Of a stretch of DNA of 64,000 nucleotides, positions 55,353-64,000 are shown one piece after another. The stretch lies in contig NZ_JAUOTP010000002.1 of the NCBI RefSeq assembly GCF_030546695.1, positions 1 through 64,000 on the forward strand, written 5' to 3'. The notes beneath the pieces were generated by a model. The model saw only the letters and a program-made list of their open reading frames with translations. It had not been told where the DNA came from and searched no databases. The DNA is from Sphingomonas natans (GTDB lineage Bacteria > Pseudomonadota > Alphaproteobacteria > Sphingomonadales > Sphingomonadaceae). Every line of letters begins with the position of its first letter. The first letter of the stretch is position 1. The position numbers were made by a program, and so were the translations under genes.

Positions 55353-56297
55353 GTGATCGAGACCCGCCGCCTCCCCTTCTCGCCCGAGGCGATCGCCGAG
55401 GCCGCCGACCTGATCCGCACCGGCCAGCCGGTCGCGGTCCCCACCGAAACGGTCTATGGCCTCGCCGCCGACGCGAGCGACGCAGCGGCGGTCGCACGGA
55501 TCTACGCCGCCAAGGGCCGCCCGTCCTTCAATCCGCTGATCGTCCACGTGCCGGATAGCGCCGCCGCCGAGGCTTTAGCCGATCTCGGCCCGATCGGCGC
55601 AGCGCTGGCGCGCGCCTTCTGGCCCGGCCCGCTGACGATCGTAGCACCCCTCCGCGCCGGTGCGCCGATCGCATCGCTCGTCACCGCCGGCCTGCCGACG
55701 ATCGCGCTGCGCGTCCCCGCCCATCCTGCGATGCAGGCGCTGCTCGCGGCCTCTGGCCGTCCGCTGGCCGCGCCCTCGGCCAATGCGAGCGGTACGATCA
55801 GCCCGACGCGCGCCGAGCATGTCCTGCGTTCTCTCGGCAGCCGGATCGCGCTGATCATCGATGGCGGCGCGACGGGACTGGGGCTCGAATCGACGATCGT
55901 CGCGGTCGCGCCAGACGGTGCTCGCCTGCTCCGGCCCGGCCCGATCGATGCCGAAGCCTTGTCAGCGGCCGCCGGCGTCCCGGTCACGACCGCCGACGGC
56001 GGCACGATCGAAGCGCCCGGCCAGCTCGCCAGCCATTATGCTCCGGCGCACCCCCTGCGCCTCGACGCGAGCGAACGACGCGCGAACGAATGGCTGATCG
56101 GCTTCGGCGCGGTCGCGGGCGATCGGTCGCTCTCGCTCGCCGGCGATCTGACCGAAGCCGCCGCCAACCTGTTCGACGCGCTGCACGAGGCGGACGCCGC
56201 GACGACAAGCGGGATCGCCGTGGCGCCCATCCCCGAGCGGGGTCTGGGCATCGCCATCAACGATCGCCTGCGCCGCGCCGCCGCACCCCGCCCTTAA
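55353..56297 (+). CDS. Threonylcarbamoyl-AMP synthase (Sua5/YrdC)
   Basis: A 314-residue protein. It forms threonylcarbamoyl-AMP from threonine, bicarbonate and ATP for tRNA t6A37. The YrdC part is residues about 10-200 with AVPTETVYGLAADASD, AAKGRPSFNPLIVHV and RPLAAPSANASGTISPT. A C-terminal Sua5-type domain (GQLASHYAPAHPLRLDASE onward) follows. The start is a GTG. It is convergent with msrA and overlaps it by 4 bases. Confidence 0.93.
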   Translation: MIETRRLPFSPEAIAEAADLIRTGQPVAVPTETVYGLAADASDAAAVARIYAAKGRPSFNPLIVHVPDSAAAEALADLGPIGAALARAFWPGPLTIVAPLRAGAPIASLVTAGLPTIALRVPAHPAMQALLAASGRPLAAPSANASGTISPTRAEHVLRSLGSRIALIIDGGATGLGLESTIVAVAPDGARLLRPGPIDAEALSAAAGVPVTTADGGTIEAPGQLASHYAPAHPLRLDASERRANEWLIGFGAVAGDRSLSLAGDLTEAAANLFDALHEADAATTSGIAVAPIPERGLGIAINDRLRRAAAPRP

Positions 56298-56839
56298 GCC
56301 GCCGCGCTCGCCTTCAGCCGCGCCTGATAGCTCTTGCGCAGCTTCATCAGCTTGGGCGGGATCGTCGCCAGGCAATAGGGATTGCGCTGGCCTTCGCTCT
56401 CCCAATAGGCCTGGTGATAATCCTCGGCCGGATACCAGGTGTCATCGGGCTCGATCGTCGTGACGATCGGCGCAGGCCAGTCGGCCGCCGCCCGCTCCTT
56501 GGCGACGCGTGCTTCGGCGTCCTGCTCGGGCGAGTTGGGGAAGATCGCCGAGCGATATTGCGTGCCCACGTCGTTGCCCTGGCGATTCAGCTGAGTCGGG
56601 TCGTGCGTGTGGAAAAAGATGTCGAGCAGGGTCGCATAATCGATCACCGCGGGATCGAAGCGCACCCGGATCGCCTCGGCATGGCCGGTCTTGCCGCCGC
56701 ACACCTGCTTGTAGGTCGGGTTGACGACCTCGCCGCCGATATAGCCGCTCTCGACATGCGAAACGCCGGCGACGTCGTTGAACACCGCCTCCACACACCA
56801 AAAGCACCCACCCGCGAGCGTCGCGATCTCTTCGGCCAT
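56294..56839 (-). CDS. msrA: Peptide methionine (S)-S-oxide reductase
   Basis: Repairs oxidised methionine. The catalytic motif TLAGGCFWCVEAVFNDVAG begins the core. YIGGEVVNPTYKQVCGGKTGHAEAI and DIFFHTHDPTQLNRQGNDVGTQYRSAIF are family blocks. The 181 residues match cytosolic MsrA. No msrB is adjacent. Confidence 0.95.
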   Translation of the reverse strand: MAEEIATLAGGCFWCVEAVFNDVAGVSHVESGYIGGEVVNPTYKQVCGGKTGHAEAIRVRFDPAVIDYATLLDIFFHTHDPTQLNRQGNDVGTQYRSAIFPNSPEQDAEARVAKERAAADWPAPIVTTIEPDDTWYPAEDYHQAYWESEGQRNPYCLATIPPKLMKLRKSYQARLKASAAA

Positions 56840-57093
56840 CTTCGTCTCCTCAGCGCGCCGAGATGGGGCGCGGAATCGGGCGTTTCAATCGCATCACGGG
56901 GCAGACTCCTTACCGACGGGTGAGCGCGAGGAGACTCGGCACAGCTTATGGCGCAATTTTGCTGGGGCGTACCTGGATCGAAAGGATTTCGCAGCTATCT
57001 GCAGGCAGAGACGGGCTCCAGTGCGGCGCAGTCGCCAAGTCGGGCCAACGCTGCTAGCAGGCGGCACAGCGCAAAGAGGGAACGTCGCGAGCA
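56840..57093. other. Non-coding gap before exopolysaccharide locus
   Basis: The 254 bases between the msrA start and the O-antigen ligase-like start hold no convincing ORF, repeat or hairpin. The composition drops in GC (for example a TTTTGCTGGGG stretch near 56957), as would fit promoters for both divergent genes. Confidence 0.4.
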
Positions 57094-58632
57094 ATGCTGG
57101 GCACGCTTTCGATCGTCGTTCAGACCTCGGTGATCCTGTTCATCAGCGGCAATCTGTTTGCGGCCCTTCTCACGCGTCAGGATGCGATCTGGGTCCGGAC
57201 GACTCTGCTGCCGATCATGATCGGGCTCTACGCCTTCGCCATGCTGCTCCCCAACCGGTGGGTGATCTTCGCCGTGCTCGCGGCCATCATCCCTCTGATG
57301 TCACGCAGCCGGGCGGCGATGCCGCCCATCTATCTCGTGACCGTCCTGGCACTGCCGCAGATGACCACGCAGGTCGCGATCGGCAGCATGTATCTTCTCG
57401 ATATCGACAAATGGCTCATCACGGCGATCGGCGCCGCGATCGCGTTTGCGTTACGGCCCGCACGGAGAGGCTTGACCAACGGCACTCGCTTCGACGTCCC
57501 GTTCTTCCTGCTCTTCGCGCTTGAGGCCGCTCAGGCACGAGGTAACAACTTTACCAGCATTCTTCGCGTCGAGACGAACGTCGTTCTGTCCTACCTGCTG
57601 CCCTATTACGTCATCAGCCGATCCTTGACCCGGCCCGAAGACATTCGCCGCCTGCTGCTGGCGCTCGCATTCGTGGCTTTCGTCTTCTCGGGCATAGCGA
57701 TCTATGAATCACGACGCGGCGTTCTGTTGTACAACGTCCTGAGCCAGCGCGTGGGCGTGATCGAGTTGCTCAGCGCCTATGCCCATCAACGCGGCGGTTA
57801 CCTGCGGGCAGCCGCTTCATTCTACGAGGCCACGTCATTCGGCAGCTTTCTGTGCACCGGCTATTTGTCGATGCTCGCGCTGGGCGACACATTCCGCACC
57901 AGGCAGCGACGCCTGCTCGGGTTCGCGGGCATTCTGGTGGGTATCTATATGGCCAATACGCGTGGCGCCTTGCTGGGGCTCGTCCTCGGCACCTTGGCTT
58001 TCGATCTCTTCCGAAGGCGCTGGAGCCACTTCGCCCGCAACGCTGCCATCCTCGGTACGATCGGGTCCGTCGCGCTCGTGATCGCGCAATTCTCGACAAG
58101 CATGGCGACGCGCCTGGGGCTGGCCGGCGATGCGGCGGACACGACGGGCTATCGGAAATTGCTGATCACTCGCGGCTGGGAAGAAATCCGCAAGCACCCT
58201 TTGACGGGCGTCGATCCCGGACAGGCCTATGCATCTCTCATCGACCTGCGCACCGGCGAAGGTATCATCGATTTCGTCAATACCTATATCTGGATGGGGT
58301 TGACCACCGGGATCGTCGGAATGGCCGCGTTCTTCCTTGCGTTTACCCTGCTTCCGATGCGGCTGGTCACGATTCGCAGGCGATTGCGCAATTTCACCGG
58401 CCAGCAGGAGGTTGCCGCAGCGGTCTTCGCTGTCGCCATCTATTACACCGTAGCCGCCGGCACGTCGGGATTCTCGGGACGAGGCACCACGATATTCTAT
58501 CTTTTCCTTGCCGTCGGATCATCCCTTTGCGCCCTCCGGCTGCCGCGCGCGCCTGCTCAGCCGTCGGGCGGACGGATCGATCCGCCGTTGCCGTTCGGCC
58601 CATCGCAACCACTCGTCGCCCATCCCGCATGA
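57094..58632 (+). CDS. O-antigen ligase/polymerase-like membrane protein
   Basis: A 512-residue protein with about 11-12 membrane segments and a large periplasmic loop near residues 330-400 that carries RGWEEIRKHPLTGVDPG, the pattern seen in Wzy/WaaL-type proteins. The loop motif HPLTG is common in this family. Such proteins join or polymerise glycans on lipid carriers. Placement before exosortase genes suggests exopolysaccharide export. Base use is a bit more AT-rich than its neighbours. Confidence 0.8.
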   Translation: MLGTLSIVVQTSVILFISGNLFAALLTRQDAIWVRTTLLPIMIGLYAFAMLLPNRWVIFAVLAAIIPLMSRSRAAMPPIYLVTVLALPQMTTQVAIGSMYLLDIDKWLITAIGAAIAFALRPARRGLTNGTRFDVPFFLLFALEAAQARGNNFTSILRVETNVVLSYLLPYYVISRSLTRPEDIRRLLLALAFVAFVFSGIAIYESRRGVLLYNVLSQRVGVIELLSAYAHQRGGYLRAAASFYEATSFGSFLCTGYLSMLALGDTFRTRQRRLLGFAGILVGIYMANTRGALLGLVLGTLAFDLFRRRWSHFARNAAILGTIGSVALVIAQFSTSMATRLGLAGDAADTTGYRKLLITRGWEEIRKHPLTGVDPGQAYASLIDLRTGEGIIDFVNTYIWMGLTTGIVGMAAFFLAFTLLPMRLVTIRRRLRNFTGQQEVAAAVFAVAIYYTVAAGTSGFSGRGTTIFYLFLAVGSSLCALRLPRAPAQPSGGRIDPPLPFGPSQPLVAHPA

Positions 58633-58926
58633 AACCGCTCCCCGTCATGCCTGGCCGCGTGGGGCATCGGCCCGAAGAGCGAGCTAGGAACGCCCGGTGC
58701 GGCGCGATTGCGCGCGCGTTCGGCATCGGCCACTTCTATACGGATGTCCCGGCAGGCCGGCAGACAAGGAACAACGTTCTGCTTATTGTTTCCAACAGGA
58801 CAAGTGCGCGCGCAGATGGACACGAGAACATGCCGGACAACCGGTCTTGGGGAGGCCCGCTTCGCGGTGCTGCTGGGGTGCATCCCGCAACAGCAGCCAT
58901 GATGAGCGGCACGTACGACGAACAGG

Positions 58927-59844
58927 ATGGCCGGCGGGATGCCTGACGTCTCCACCAGTGCCCCGCTACGGCCCGAAGCGGCCGTCGGCGCGCGCGTCGC
59001 CGGCTTCGCGTTGCGCCACTGGCTGCTGCTGCTCGGCCTCGCGGCGCTGATCATCCCGACGTTCGCCGCGGTGGCGCGGGAATCCTGGTCGACCGAGCAG
59101 GGTGCGCACGGGCCGGTCGTGCTGGCGACCGGCATCTGGCTCGTGCTGCGGATGCGGCCCGCTTTCGTGCCGCTCGCCCGCCCCGGATCGCCCGTGCTGG
59201 CGACGATCGGTCTTTTTATCTCGCTGACCATCTACGCGCTCGGGCGGATCAGCGGCACGACCGAAATGGAGGGCTTCGCGCTCTATGCGGCGATGGTCAC
59301 GGTCACCTACGCCTATATCGGCACGCGGGCGATGCGGGTGCTGTGGTTCCCGATCCTCTATTTCGCCTTCCTGTTCCCGCCGCCGGACTCGCTGGTCGCC
59401 GCGATCACGCAGCCGCTAAAGCTCGGCATCTCGCGCGAGGCGGTCAACCTGCTCAGCCTGTTCGGCATGTCCGTGTCCCGCACCGGGGTGATCATTCAGG
59501 TCGATCAGTATGACATTCTCGTCGCCGCCGCCTGCGCGGGGATGAACTCGATCATCAGCCTGTCGGCGATCGGTCTGTTCTACATCTACATCCGGCACAA
59601 TGCGAACTGGCGCTATTCGGCATTGCTGATCCTGGCGATCCTGCCGGTGGCGGTGCTCGCCAATTTCGTCCGCGTGCTGGTGCTGATCCTGATCACCTAC
59701 TTTTTCGGCGATGCCGCGGCGCAAGGCTTCCTTCACGGATTTGCCGGCATGACGATGTTCACCGTGGCTTTGCTGGGCATCTTCGCGATCGATACGCTCG
59801 CCAGTCCGCTCCGCACGCGCCTCGCACGCGAGGGCGAGTCATGA
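58927..59844 (+). CDS. Exosortase
   Basis: A 305-residue membrane protein with about eight helices. The exosortase catalytic triad is visible: Cys in VAAACAGMNSIIS, Arg in LANFVRVLVLILITY and His in FLHGFAGMTMF. Exosortases cut CTERM tails and anchor proteins or act in exopolysaccharide loci. Sphingomonad loci of this layout are sometimes called exosortase V; I cannot prove the type. The ATG at 58927 has weak SD; ATG 58939 is also possible. The 294 bases before it hold no other gene I trust. Confidence 0.9.
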   Translation: MAGGMPDVSTSAPLRPEAAVGARVAGFALRHWLLLLGLAALIIPTFAAVARESWSTEQGAHGPVVLATGIWLVLRMRPAFVPLARPGSPVLATIGLFISLTIYALGRISGTTEMEGFALYAAMVTVTYAYIGTRAMRVLWFPILYFAFLFPPPDSLVAAITQPLKLGISREAVNLLSLFGMSVSRTGVIIQVDQYDILVAAACAGMNSIISLSAIGLFYIYIRHNANWRYSALLILAILPVAVLANFVRVLVLILITYFFGDAAAQGFLHGFAGMTMFTVALLGIFAIDTLASPLRTRLAREGES

Positions 59845-60563
59845 ACGACATGAATGATGAAGACGCCTCCGCGATGAAGCCCGATCTGCGTCCTTCGCGC
59901 CGCGATCTCCTGATCGGCGGCGCCTGCCTGATTACCGCGGGCGGCGCCTTCGCCCAGATGCCCCGTCACAGGCTGGCGAGCATCCCGAAAGGGCGGCTCG
60001 AGGCGCTCGCGCCCGATCGGATCGGGGACTGGCGTTACGAGACGACGAGCGGCATCGTCCTGCCGCCCCCCGACGAGCTCGCCCGCTTGCTCTACGATCA
60101 GCAGGTGACGCGCGCTTATGTAAGCGAAAGGCATCCGCCCGTGATGCTCGTCATGGCCTATGGCAGCAGCCAGGGCGGGATGCTTCAGGTCCATCGCCCC
60201 GAAATCTGCTATCCGGCGAGCGGGTTCCGCCTGACCGGGACGGTGACGGGCGAGCTGCCGATCGGCGGCGGTCGCGTCATTCCGGTGCGATCGTTCACCG
60301 CGACCGGCGACACGCGGGTGGAACAGGTCATGTACTGGACGCGCATCGCCGATGCGCTGCCGACGAGCTGGACCAGCCAGCGCATCGCGATCATGGAAAG
60401 CAATCTGAAGGGCGCCGTACCGGACGGGCTTCTCGTCCGTTTGTCCACCGTGGGCGAGGCTCAGGACGCCGCGCGGCGCACGCTCGAAACCTTCGCACAG
60501 GCCATGTTGACCATCGTCGGGCCGGCCGGTCGGCGGCAATTGTTGGGCGCGAGCGTGGCTTGA
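59841..60563 (+). CDS. epsI: EpsI family protein with twin-arginine-like signal
   Basis: A 240-residue exported protein that overlaps the exosortase stop by ATGA. The N-terminus has SRRDLLIGGACLI followed by a hydrophobic stretch, a twin-arginine (Tat) pattern. The core has IGDWRYETTSG, VMLVMAYGSSQGGMLQVHRP and HRPEICYPASGFRLTG, typical of EpsI, which often partners an exosortase. EpsI is usually required for exopolysaccharide secretion or CTERM processing; its chemistry is not known. Confidence 0.88.
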   Translation: MNDMNDEDASAMKPDLRPSRRDLLIGGACLITAGGAFAQMPRHRLASIPKGRLEALAPDRIGDWRYETTSGIVLPPPDELARLLYDQQVTRAYVSERHPPVMLVMAYGSSQGGMLQVHRPEICYPASGFRLTGTVTGELPIGGGRVIPVRSFTATGDTRVEQVMYWTRIADALPTSWTSQRIAIMESNLKGAVPDGLLVRLSTVGEAQDAARRTLETFAQAMLTIVGPAGRRQLLGASVA

Positions 60564-60622
60564 CGCTATATCATCGGCACAATCGGGGCAGGCTTCGCGC
60601 TACCCAGGAGAAGGAACGAGAC

Positions 60623-61483
60623 GTGGGTAACAGGAAGATCATGGCGTTTGCGGGGCTGCTCGCGACGACGGCGCTGATCGGCGGCTGCAGCAAGGATGCG
60701 CCCGCAGGGCAGGTCGCCGCGGTCGTCAACGGCAAGGAAGTGACGCTGCAGGAGATCAACGCCGAGCTCCAGGCCTCGAACCTGCCGGCGACCGCCGACA
60801 AGAAGACGGTGCAGCGCGATCTGCTCCAGCGGATCATCGAGCGCAAATTGCTCGTCGGCGCCGCCGAAGAGAAGGGCATCGACAAGACGCCCGAATATCA
60901 GACGCAGAAGCGCCGCGCCGACGAACTCCTGCTCGTCCAGCTCTATGCCAAGCAGCAGCTGACGGCGGTGCCGGTGCCGTCGGGCACGGACATTTCGACC
61001 TTCATGACCCAGCACGGCAACGTCTTCGGCGCGCGCGAGCAGCTGACGCTCGATCAGATCCGCTTCCAGACTCCGGCGGACCTGACCAAGCTGAAGACGC
61101 TCGAGAAGGATCATACGATGGACGCCGTCGCCCAGACTTTGGGTGGCATGGGCATCAAGCTGGAACGCTCGCAGGTCGGCCTCGACAGCGGCAGCGTGCC
61201 GACCGATCTGATGAAGAAGATCGACAGCCTGCCCCAGGGCGAGCCGTTCGTGATCCCGCAGCCGGGCTTCATGACCGTCAACGTCATCGTCTCGCGCAAG
61301 CCGTTGCCGATCGACGACGCGAAGGCGCGCCCTGCGGCCGTCAGCGCCTGGCGCCAGGAGAAGTTCGGCGAGCTGCTCACCAAGCAGATCGAAGCGCTCA
61401 AGTCGGGTGCGAAGATCAGCTACCAGAATGGCTTCGATGCGCCTGCGAAGCCGGCTGGCGCGCCGGCGGCGGCCAAGCCCTGA
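60623..61483 (+). CDS. EpsD-like peptidyl-prolyl isomerase lipoprotein
   Basis: A 286-residue lipoprotein. The GTG at 60623 has AAGGA 7 bases upstream. The signal peptide ends in lipobox IGGC. A SurA-type N-terminal chaperone region (AVVNGKEVTLQEINAEL, LLQRIIERKLLVGAAEEKG) is followed by a parvulin-like part (DQIRFQTPADLTKLK). EpsD-family proteins are common in exosortase/exopolysaccharide loci and are thought to help fold or secrete periplasmic components. It ends the EPS run seen here. Confidence 0.82.
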   Translation: MGNRKIMAFAGLLATTALIGGCSKDAPAGQVAAVVNGKEVTLQEINAELQASNLPATADKKTVQRDLLQRIIERKLLVGAAEEKGIDKTPEYQTQKRRADELLLVQLYAKQQLTAVPVPSGTDISTFMTQHGNVFGAREQLTLDQIRFQTPADLTKLKTLEKDHTMDAVAQTLGGMGIKLERSQVGLDSGSVPTDLMKKIDSLPQGEPFVIPQPGFMTVNVIVSRKPLPIDDAKARPAAVSAWRQEKFGELLTKQIEALKSGAKISYQNGFDAPAKPAGAPAAAKP

Positions 61484-61503
61484 CGCCGCTCAAACGCTGA
61501 CGA

Positions 61504-61535
61504 CCAACGGGGCGGGCCATGCGGCTCGCCCCGTT
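61504..61535. terminator. GC hairpin between convergent genes
   Basis: CAACGGGGCG at the left pairs with CGCCCCGTTG at the right, with an inner GCC/GGC extension and ATGC loop. It sits between epsD and the convergent ABC permease. No T-run is seen. Confidence 0.6.
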
Positions 61536-61559
61536 GCGTATCCGACGCCCGCGATATCG

Positions 61560-64000
61560 TCAGAGTTGCCGAAGCGCGCGCGCCGGTCGCGCGGTCAGGA
61601 CGGGCCACGATCCCGCCAGCCCCAGCCCCATCGTCACCGCAATGCCCGCCAGCAGGGTCGCACCGATCGCGACCGGATCGGGGAGCCACGCGAAGCGGAA
61701 CAGCCGGACGACCACGTACCACGCCCCGCCCAGGCCGAGCACGAGCGCCAGCGCGGCGAGGACCGCGCTCAGGATCGCATATTCCAGCGCCTGGACGATC
61801 AGCACCTGCCGGCGCGTCGCGCCCAACGTCTTCAGGACCACGCTGTCGTAGATCCGCACCTCGCGCGCCGCCGCGATCGCGCCGACGAGCACGGCGATGC
61901 CTGCGAGGATCGCGACCGACGCCGCCGCCGTGATCGCCGCCGCCATCCCCGAGACGATCGTCCGGATTTGCGCGAGCACGCCGCCGACCTCGATCACCGA
62001 GACCGACGGGAAAACCGGGAGCAGCGCGCGCGTGACCGCGCTCTCGCGCCCCTTCGGCAGATCGATCGTCGCGGCGAGATTGTGCGGCGCGTCCGCAATC
62101 GCGTTGGGCGAGAAGACGAGCACGTAATTGAAGCCCAAAGTCTCCCAGTCGATCCGCCGGAACGAGGCGATCCGCGCGCTCCGCTCGACGCCAAGCAGGC
62201 TGTAGTCGAGCATATCGCCGATCTTGAGATGGAGCGCGTCGGCGAGGCGCTGGTCGATCGAGACGAGCGGCGGCCCCGCATAATGTTCGGGCCACCAGGC
62301 GCCGGCGACGATCGTGCTGCCCTCGGGCAGTGTCTCCGCATAGGTCAGGCCGCGCTCGCCGCGCAGCGCCCAGGCCTCTTCGGGGATCGCCTTCAGATCG
62401 GCGACGCGCGTTCCCGCATAGCCCGTGATCGTCCCGCGCATCGCCGGGATCGCCTTGATCACCGCGGCGGGCTCGACGCGACGCACGACCGCACGGAACT
62501 CGGCCTCCCGCGCCGAGGGGATGTCGAGCGCGAACAAGGCCGGTGCACGGGCGGGGACGGTCTGAGCGATGTTCGCGGCGATGCTCGTGCGGATCGCGGC
62601 TAGCAGCACGAAGAGCGTGAGCCCGAGTCCTAGCGCGACGATCAGCGTGCTGGTCCGCGCGCCGGGCCGGTGGAGCGCGGCGAGCGCGAGCCGGACGAGC
62701 GGTCGGCGCGGCCTCGGCAGCGCGGCGGCCAGAGCGTGCACGCCCCGTCCGAACGCGGCGAGGATCAGCAGCACGCCCGCCACCGACGCGAGGAACCACG
62801 CGGTCAAGCGCGGCTGGTCCGAGGTCAGAAGCGCCAGCATGACCACCGCGATTCCCGCGCCCGCGATCCAGATCCAGCTGCGCCGATCGGTCGTGCGTGG
62901 GCCGAACGTGCCCCGCAGCAGGCCGGCGGCGGGCACGCTGCGCGCCTCGCTGAGCGGCCCGGCGGTGAAGGCCAAGGCGATCAGCAGGCCATAGGTCGCC
63001 GCCAGCAGCAAGGGCGCGATCTCGATCCGGAAGCCAGGCGTCACCGGCAGCACGTCTCCCGCTGCCCAGATGATCAGCGGTCCGGCGGCGATCCCCGCCA
63101 CCAGCCCGGCGGCGATGCCCGCCGCTGCGACGATCCCGATCTGGAGCAGGTAGATCCGCGCGATCAGGCCAGACGTCGCCCCGAGCACCTTGAGCGCGGC
63201 GATGCTGCTTCGCCGGCCCGCGAGATAGGAAGAGACGCCATTGGCGATCCCGATCCCGGCGATGACGAGCGCCGCGAGCCCGACGAGCAGCAGGAACTGC
63301 CCCATCCGCTCGATGAAGCGCGCCGCGCCCGGCGAGGCGGCGTCGCGCGTCTTCGTCTCCCACCCGGCCGTCGCGAAGGCGCGCTTGAAGCCGGCGATCG
63401 CGTCGGCGGGCTTCGTCGCCTCGGCGAGCCGGATGCGATATTTGCTCTTGTAGAGGCTTCCCGGCTGGACGAGCCCCGTCCGCGCCATCCCGTCCGCCGA
63501 CACGATCGCGACCGGCCCCAGCGTGAAGCCCTCGCCGAGCCGGTCGGGCTCGTCGAGGATCGTCCCCGCGACGCGGAAGCTCGCCGTGCCGAATCGCAGG
63601 CTCTGGCCGACCTTGGCGTCGATCCGCTCGGCGAGCGCCTGCCCGATCCAGACGCTGTCCACCGCGGGCGCGCCGACGCTCCGCCCACCGATGATCGTGA
63701 GCTGGCCGTAAAGCGGATAGGCGCCGTCGACGCTCTTCAGCTCCACCGGCACGGCGCGCCCGCTGGCACCTCCACCGACGACTGCATTTGCGGGCATGCC
63801 GACGGTGAGCGAGACCGTGCCCAGCCGGCGCATCGCCCCAAGCTCGGCAGGCGTGGCGGCGCGCTGCGAGACCGCGAACTCGACGTCGCCGCCCAGCAGC
63901 GAGCTGCCCCCCGCGGCCAGTTCGCGCTGCATGCTCTGGGTGAGGCTGCCGATCGCGGCGAGCGCGCCGACGCCGAGGAACAGGCAGGCCAGCAGCAGCC
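61560..64000 (-). CDS. ABC transporter permease (FtsX/YbbP-like), 5' end outside window
   Basis: A long membrane permease running off the right edge; the visible part is about 813 codons. It has repeated FtsX-type blocks: the LLLACLFLGVGALAAIG helix at the edge, a MacB-type periplasmic part, the four-helix core FLLLVGLAALVIAGIGIANG, and a second FtsX block near the C-terminus (VAILAGIAVLVGAIAAAREVRIYDS). This is the YbbP layout, paired with a YbbA ATPase, expected just beyond the edge. Substrate is not known; export of hydrophobic compounds or lipids is proposed for the family. Confidence 0.85.
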   Translation of the reverse strand, partial: LLLACLFLGVGALAAIGSLTQSMQRELAAGGSSLLGGDVEFAVSQRAATPAELGAMRRLGTVSLTVGMPANAVVGGGASGRAVPVELKSVDGAYPLYGQLTIIGGRSVGAPAVDSVWIGQALAERIDAKVGQSLRFGTASFRVAGTILDEPDRLGEGFTLGPVAIVSADGMARTGLVQPGSLYKSKYRIRLAEATKPADAIAGFKRAFATAGWETKTRDAASPGAARFIERMGQFLLLVGLAALVIAGIGIANGVSSYLAGRRSSIAALKVLGATSGLIARIYLLQIGIVAAAGIAAGLVAGIAAGPLIIWAAGDVLPVTPGFRIEIAPLLLAATYGLLIALAFTAGPLSEARSVPAAGLLRGTFGPRTTDRRSWIWIAGAGIAVVMLALLTSDQPRLTAWFLASVAGVLLILAAFGRGVHALAAALPRPRRPLVRLALAALHRPGARTSTLIVALGLGLTLFVLLAAIRTSIAANIAQTVPARAPALFALDIPSAREAEFRAVVRRVEPAAVIKAIPAMRGTITGYAGTRVADLKAIPEEAWALRGERGLTYAETLPEGSTIVAGAWWPEHYAGPPLVSIDQRLADALHLKIGDMLDYSLLGVERSARIASFRRIDWETLGFNYVLVFSPNAIADAPHNLAATIDLPKGRESAVTRALLPVFPSVSVIEVGGVLAQIRTIVSGMAAAITAAASVAILAGIAVLVGAIAAAREVRIYDSVVLKTLGATRRQVLIVQALEYAILSAVLAALALVLGLGGAWYVVVRLFRFAWLPDPVAIGATLLAGIAVTMGLGLAGSWPVLTARPARALRQL

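Overview
The window looks like a chromosomal segment of a Sphingomonas-like alphaproteobacterium. The sequence is strongly GC-rich with GC-ending codons. The gene families and their order (division/cell-wall cluster, UbiK/BMFP, YbjN-proC, DUF6456-TlyA, exosortase-EpsI-EpsD, many SPOR and TPR envelope proteins) fit Sphingomonadales. No phage, IS transposase, CRISPR array or plasmid gene was seen.

1-5.75 kb: a SPOR-type membrane protein cut by the window edge, argS, a CcdC-like membrane protein, dgt, a small ORF and a secreted TPR/SPOR protein. 5.87-25.3 kb: a nearly complete dcw cluster on the minus strand, read from high to low coordinates: mraZ, rsmH, ftsL, ftsI, murE, murF, mraY, murD, ftsW, murG, murC, a 65-codon ORF, murB, ddl, ftsQ, ftsA, ftsZ. 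Most junctions are 4-base stop/start overlaps, so translation is probably coupled. Four palindromic repeat elements sit in this cluster. One lies in frame inside murD, one appears to supply the murF ribosome binding site, and the others fill the ftsW-murD and ftsA-ftsQ gaps. Perfect DnaA boxes lie before mraZ and before ftsZ.

25.5-35.5 kb: a small membrane protein, a PilZ protein, cysK, an MliC-like lipoprotein with a strong terminator, a DUF1203 protein, purL, an EamA transporter, recN, bamD and an Mth938-like protein. 35.6-44.7 kb: a hemerythrin protein divergent from a winged-helix regulator, a 33-residue membrane ORF, tRNA-Val(TAC), a divergent XRE regulator and DUF6456-tlyA, a secreted S33 hydrolase followed by a broken copy of the tlyA 3' end, tspO, a UbiK-type protein, and ybjN-proC-AI-2E. 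44.6-56.8 kb: modABC, a DNA glycosylase, glmM-thiD, a peptide-use group (POT transporter plus two tandem amidohydrolases, one of them apparently catalytically dead), a nitroreductase, an autoregulated-looking GntR regulator, a Sua5/YrdC protein and msrA. 57-61.5 kb: an exopolysaccharide/exosortase locus (O-antigen ligase-like protein, exosortase, EpsI, EpsD). The end of the window holds a large ABC permease cut by the edge.

The best leads are the palindromic repeats acting as gene parts (inside murD, and as translation start signals for murF, murC and an EamA gene), the tlyA 3' fossil marking insertion of a hydrolase gene, the small dcw protein between murC and murB, and the pseudo-amidohydrolase pair. 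Functions are assigned by recognising motifs and families by eye. No database search was run.
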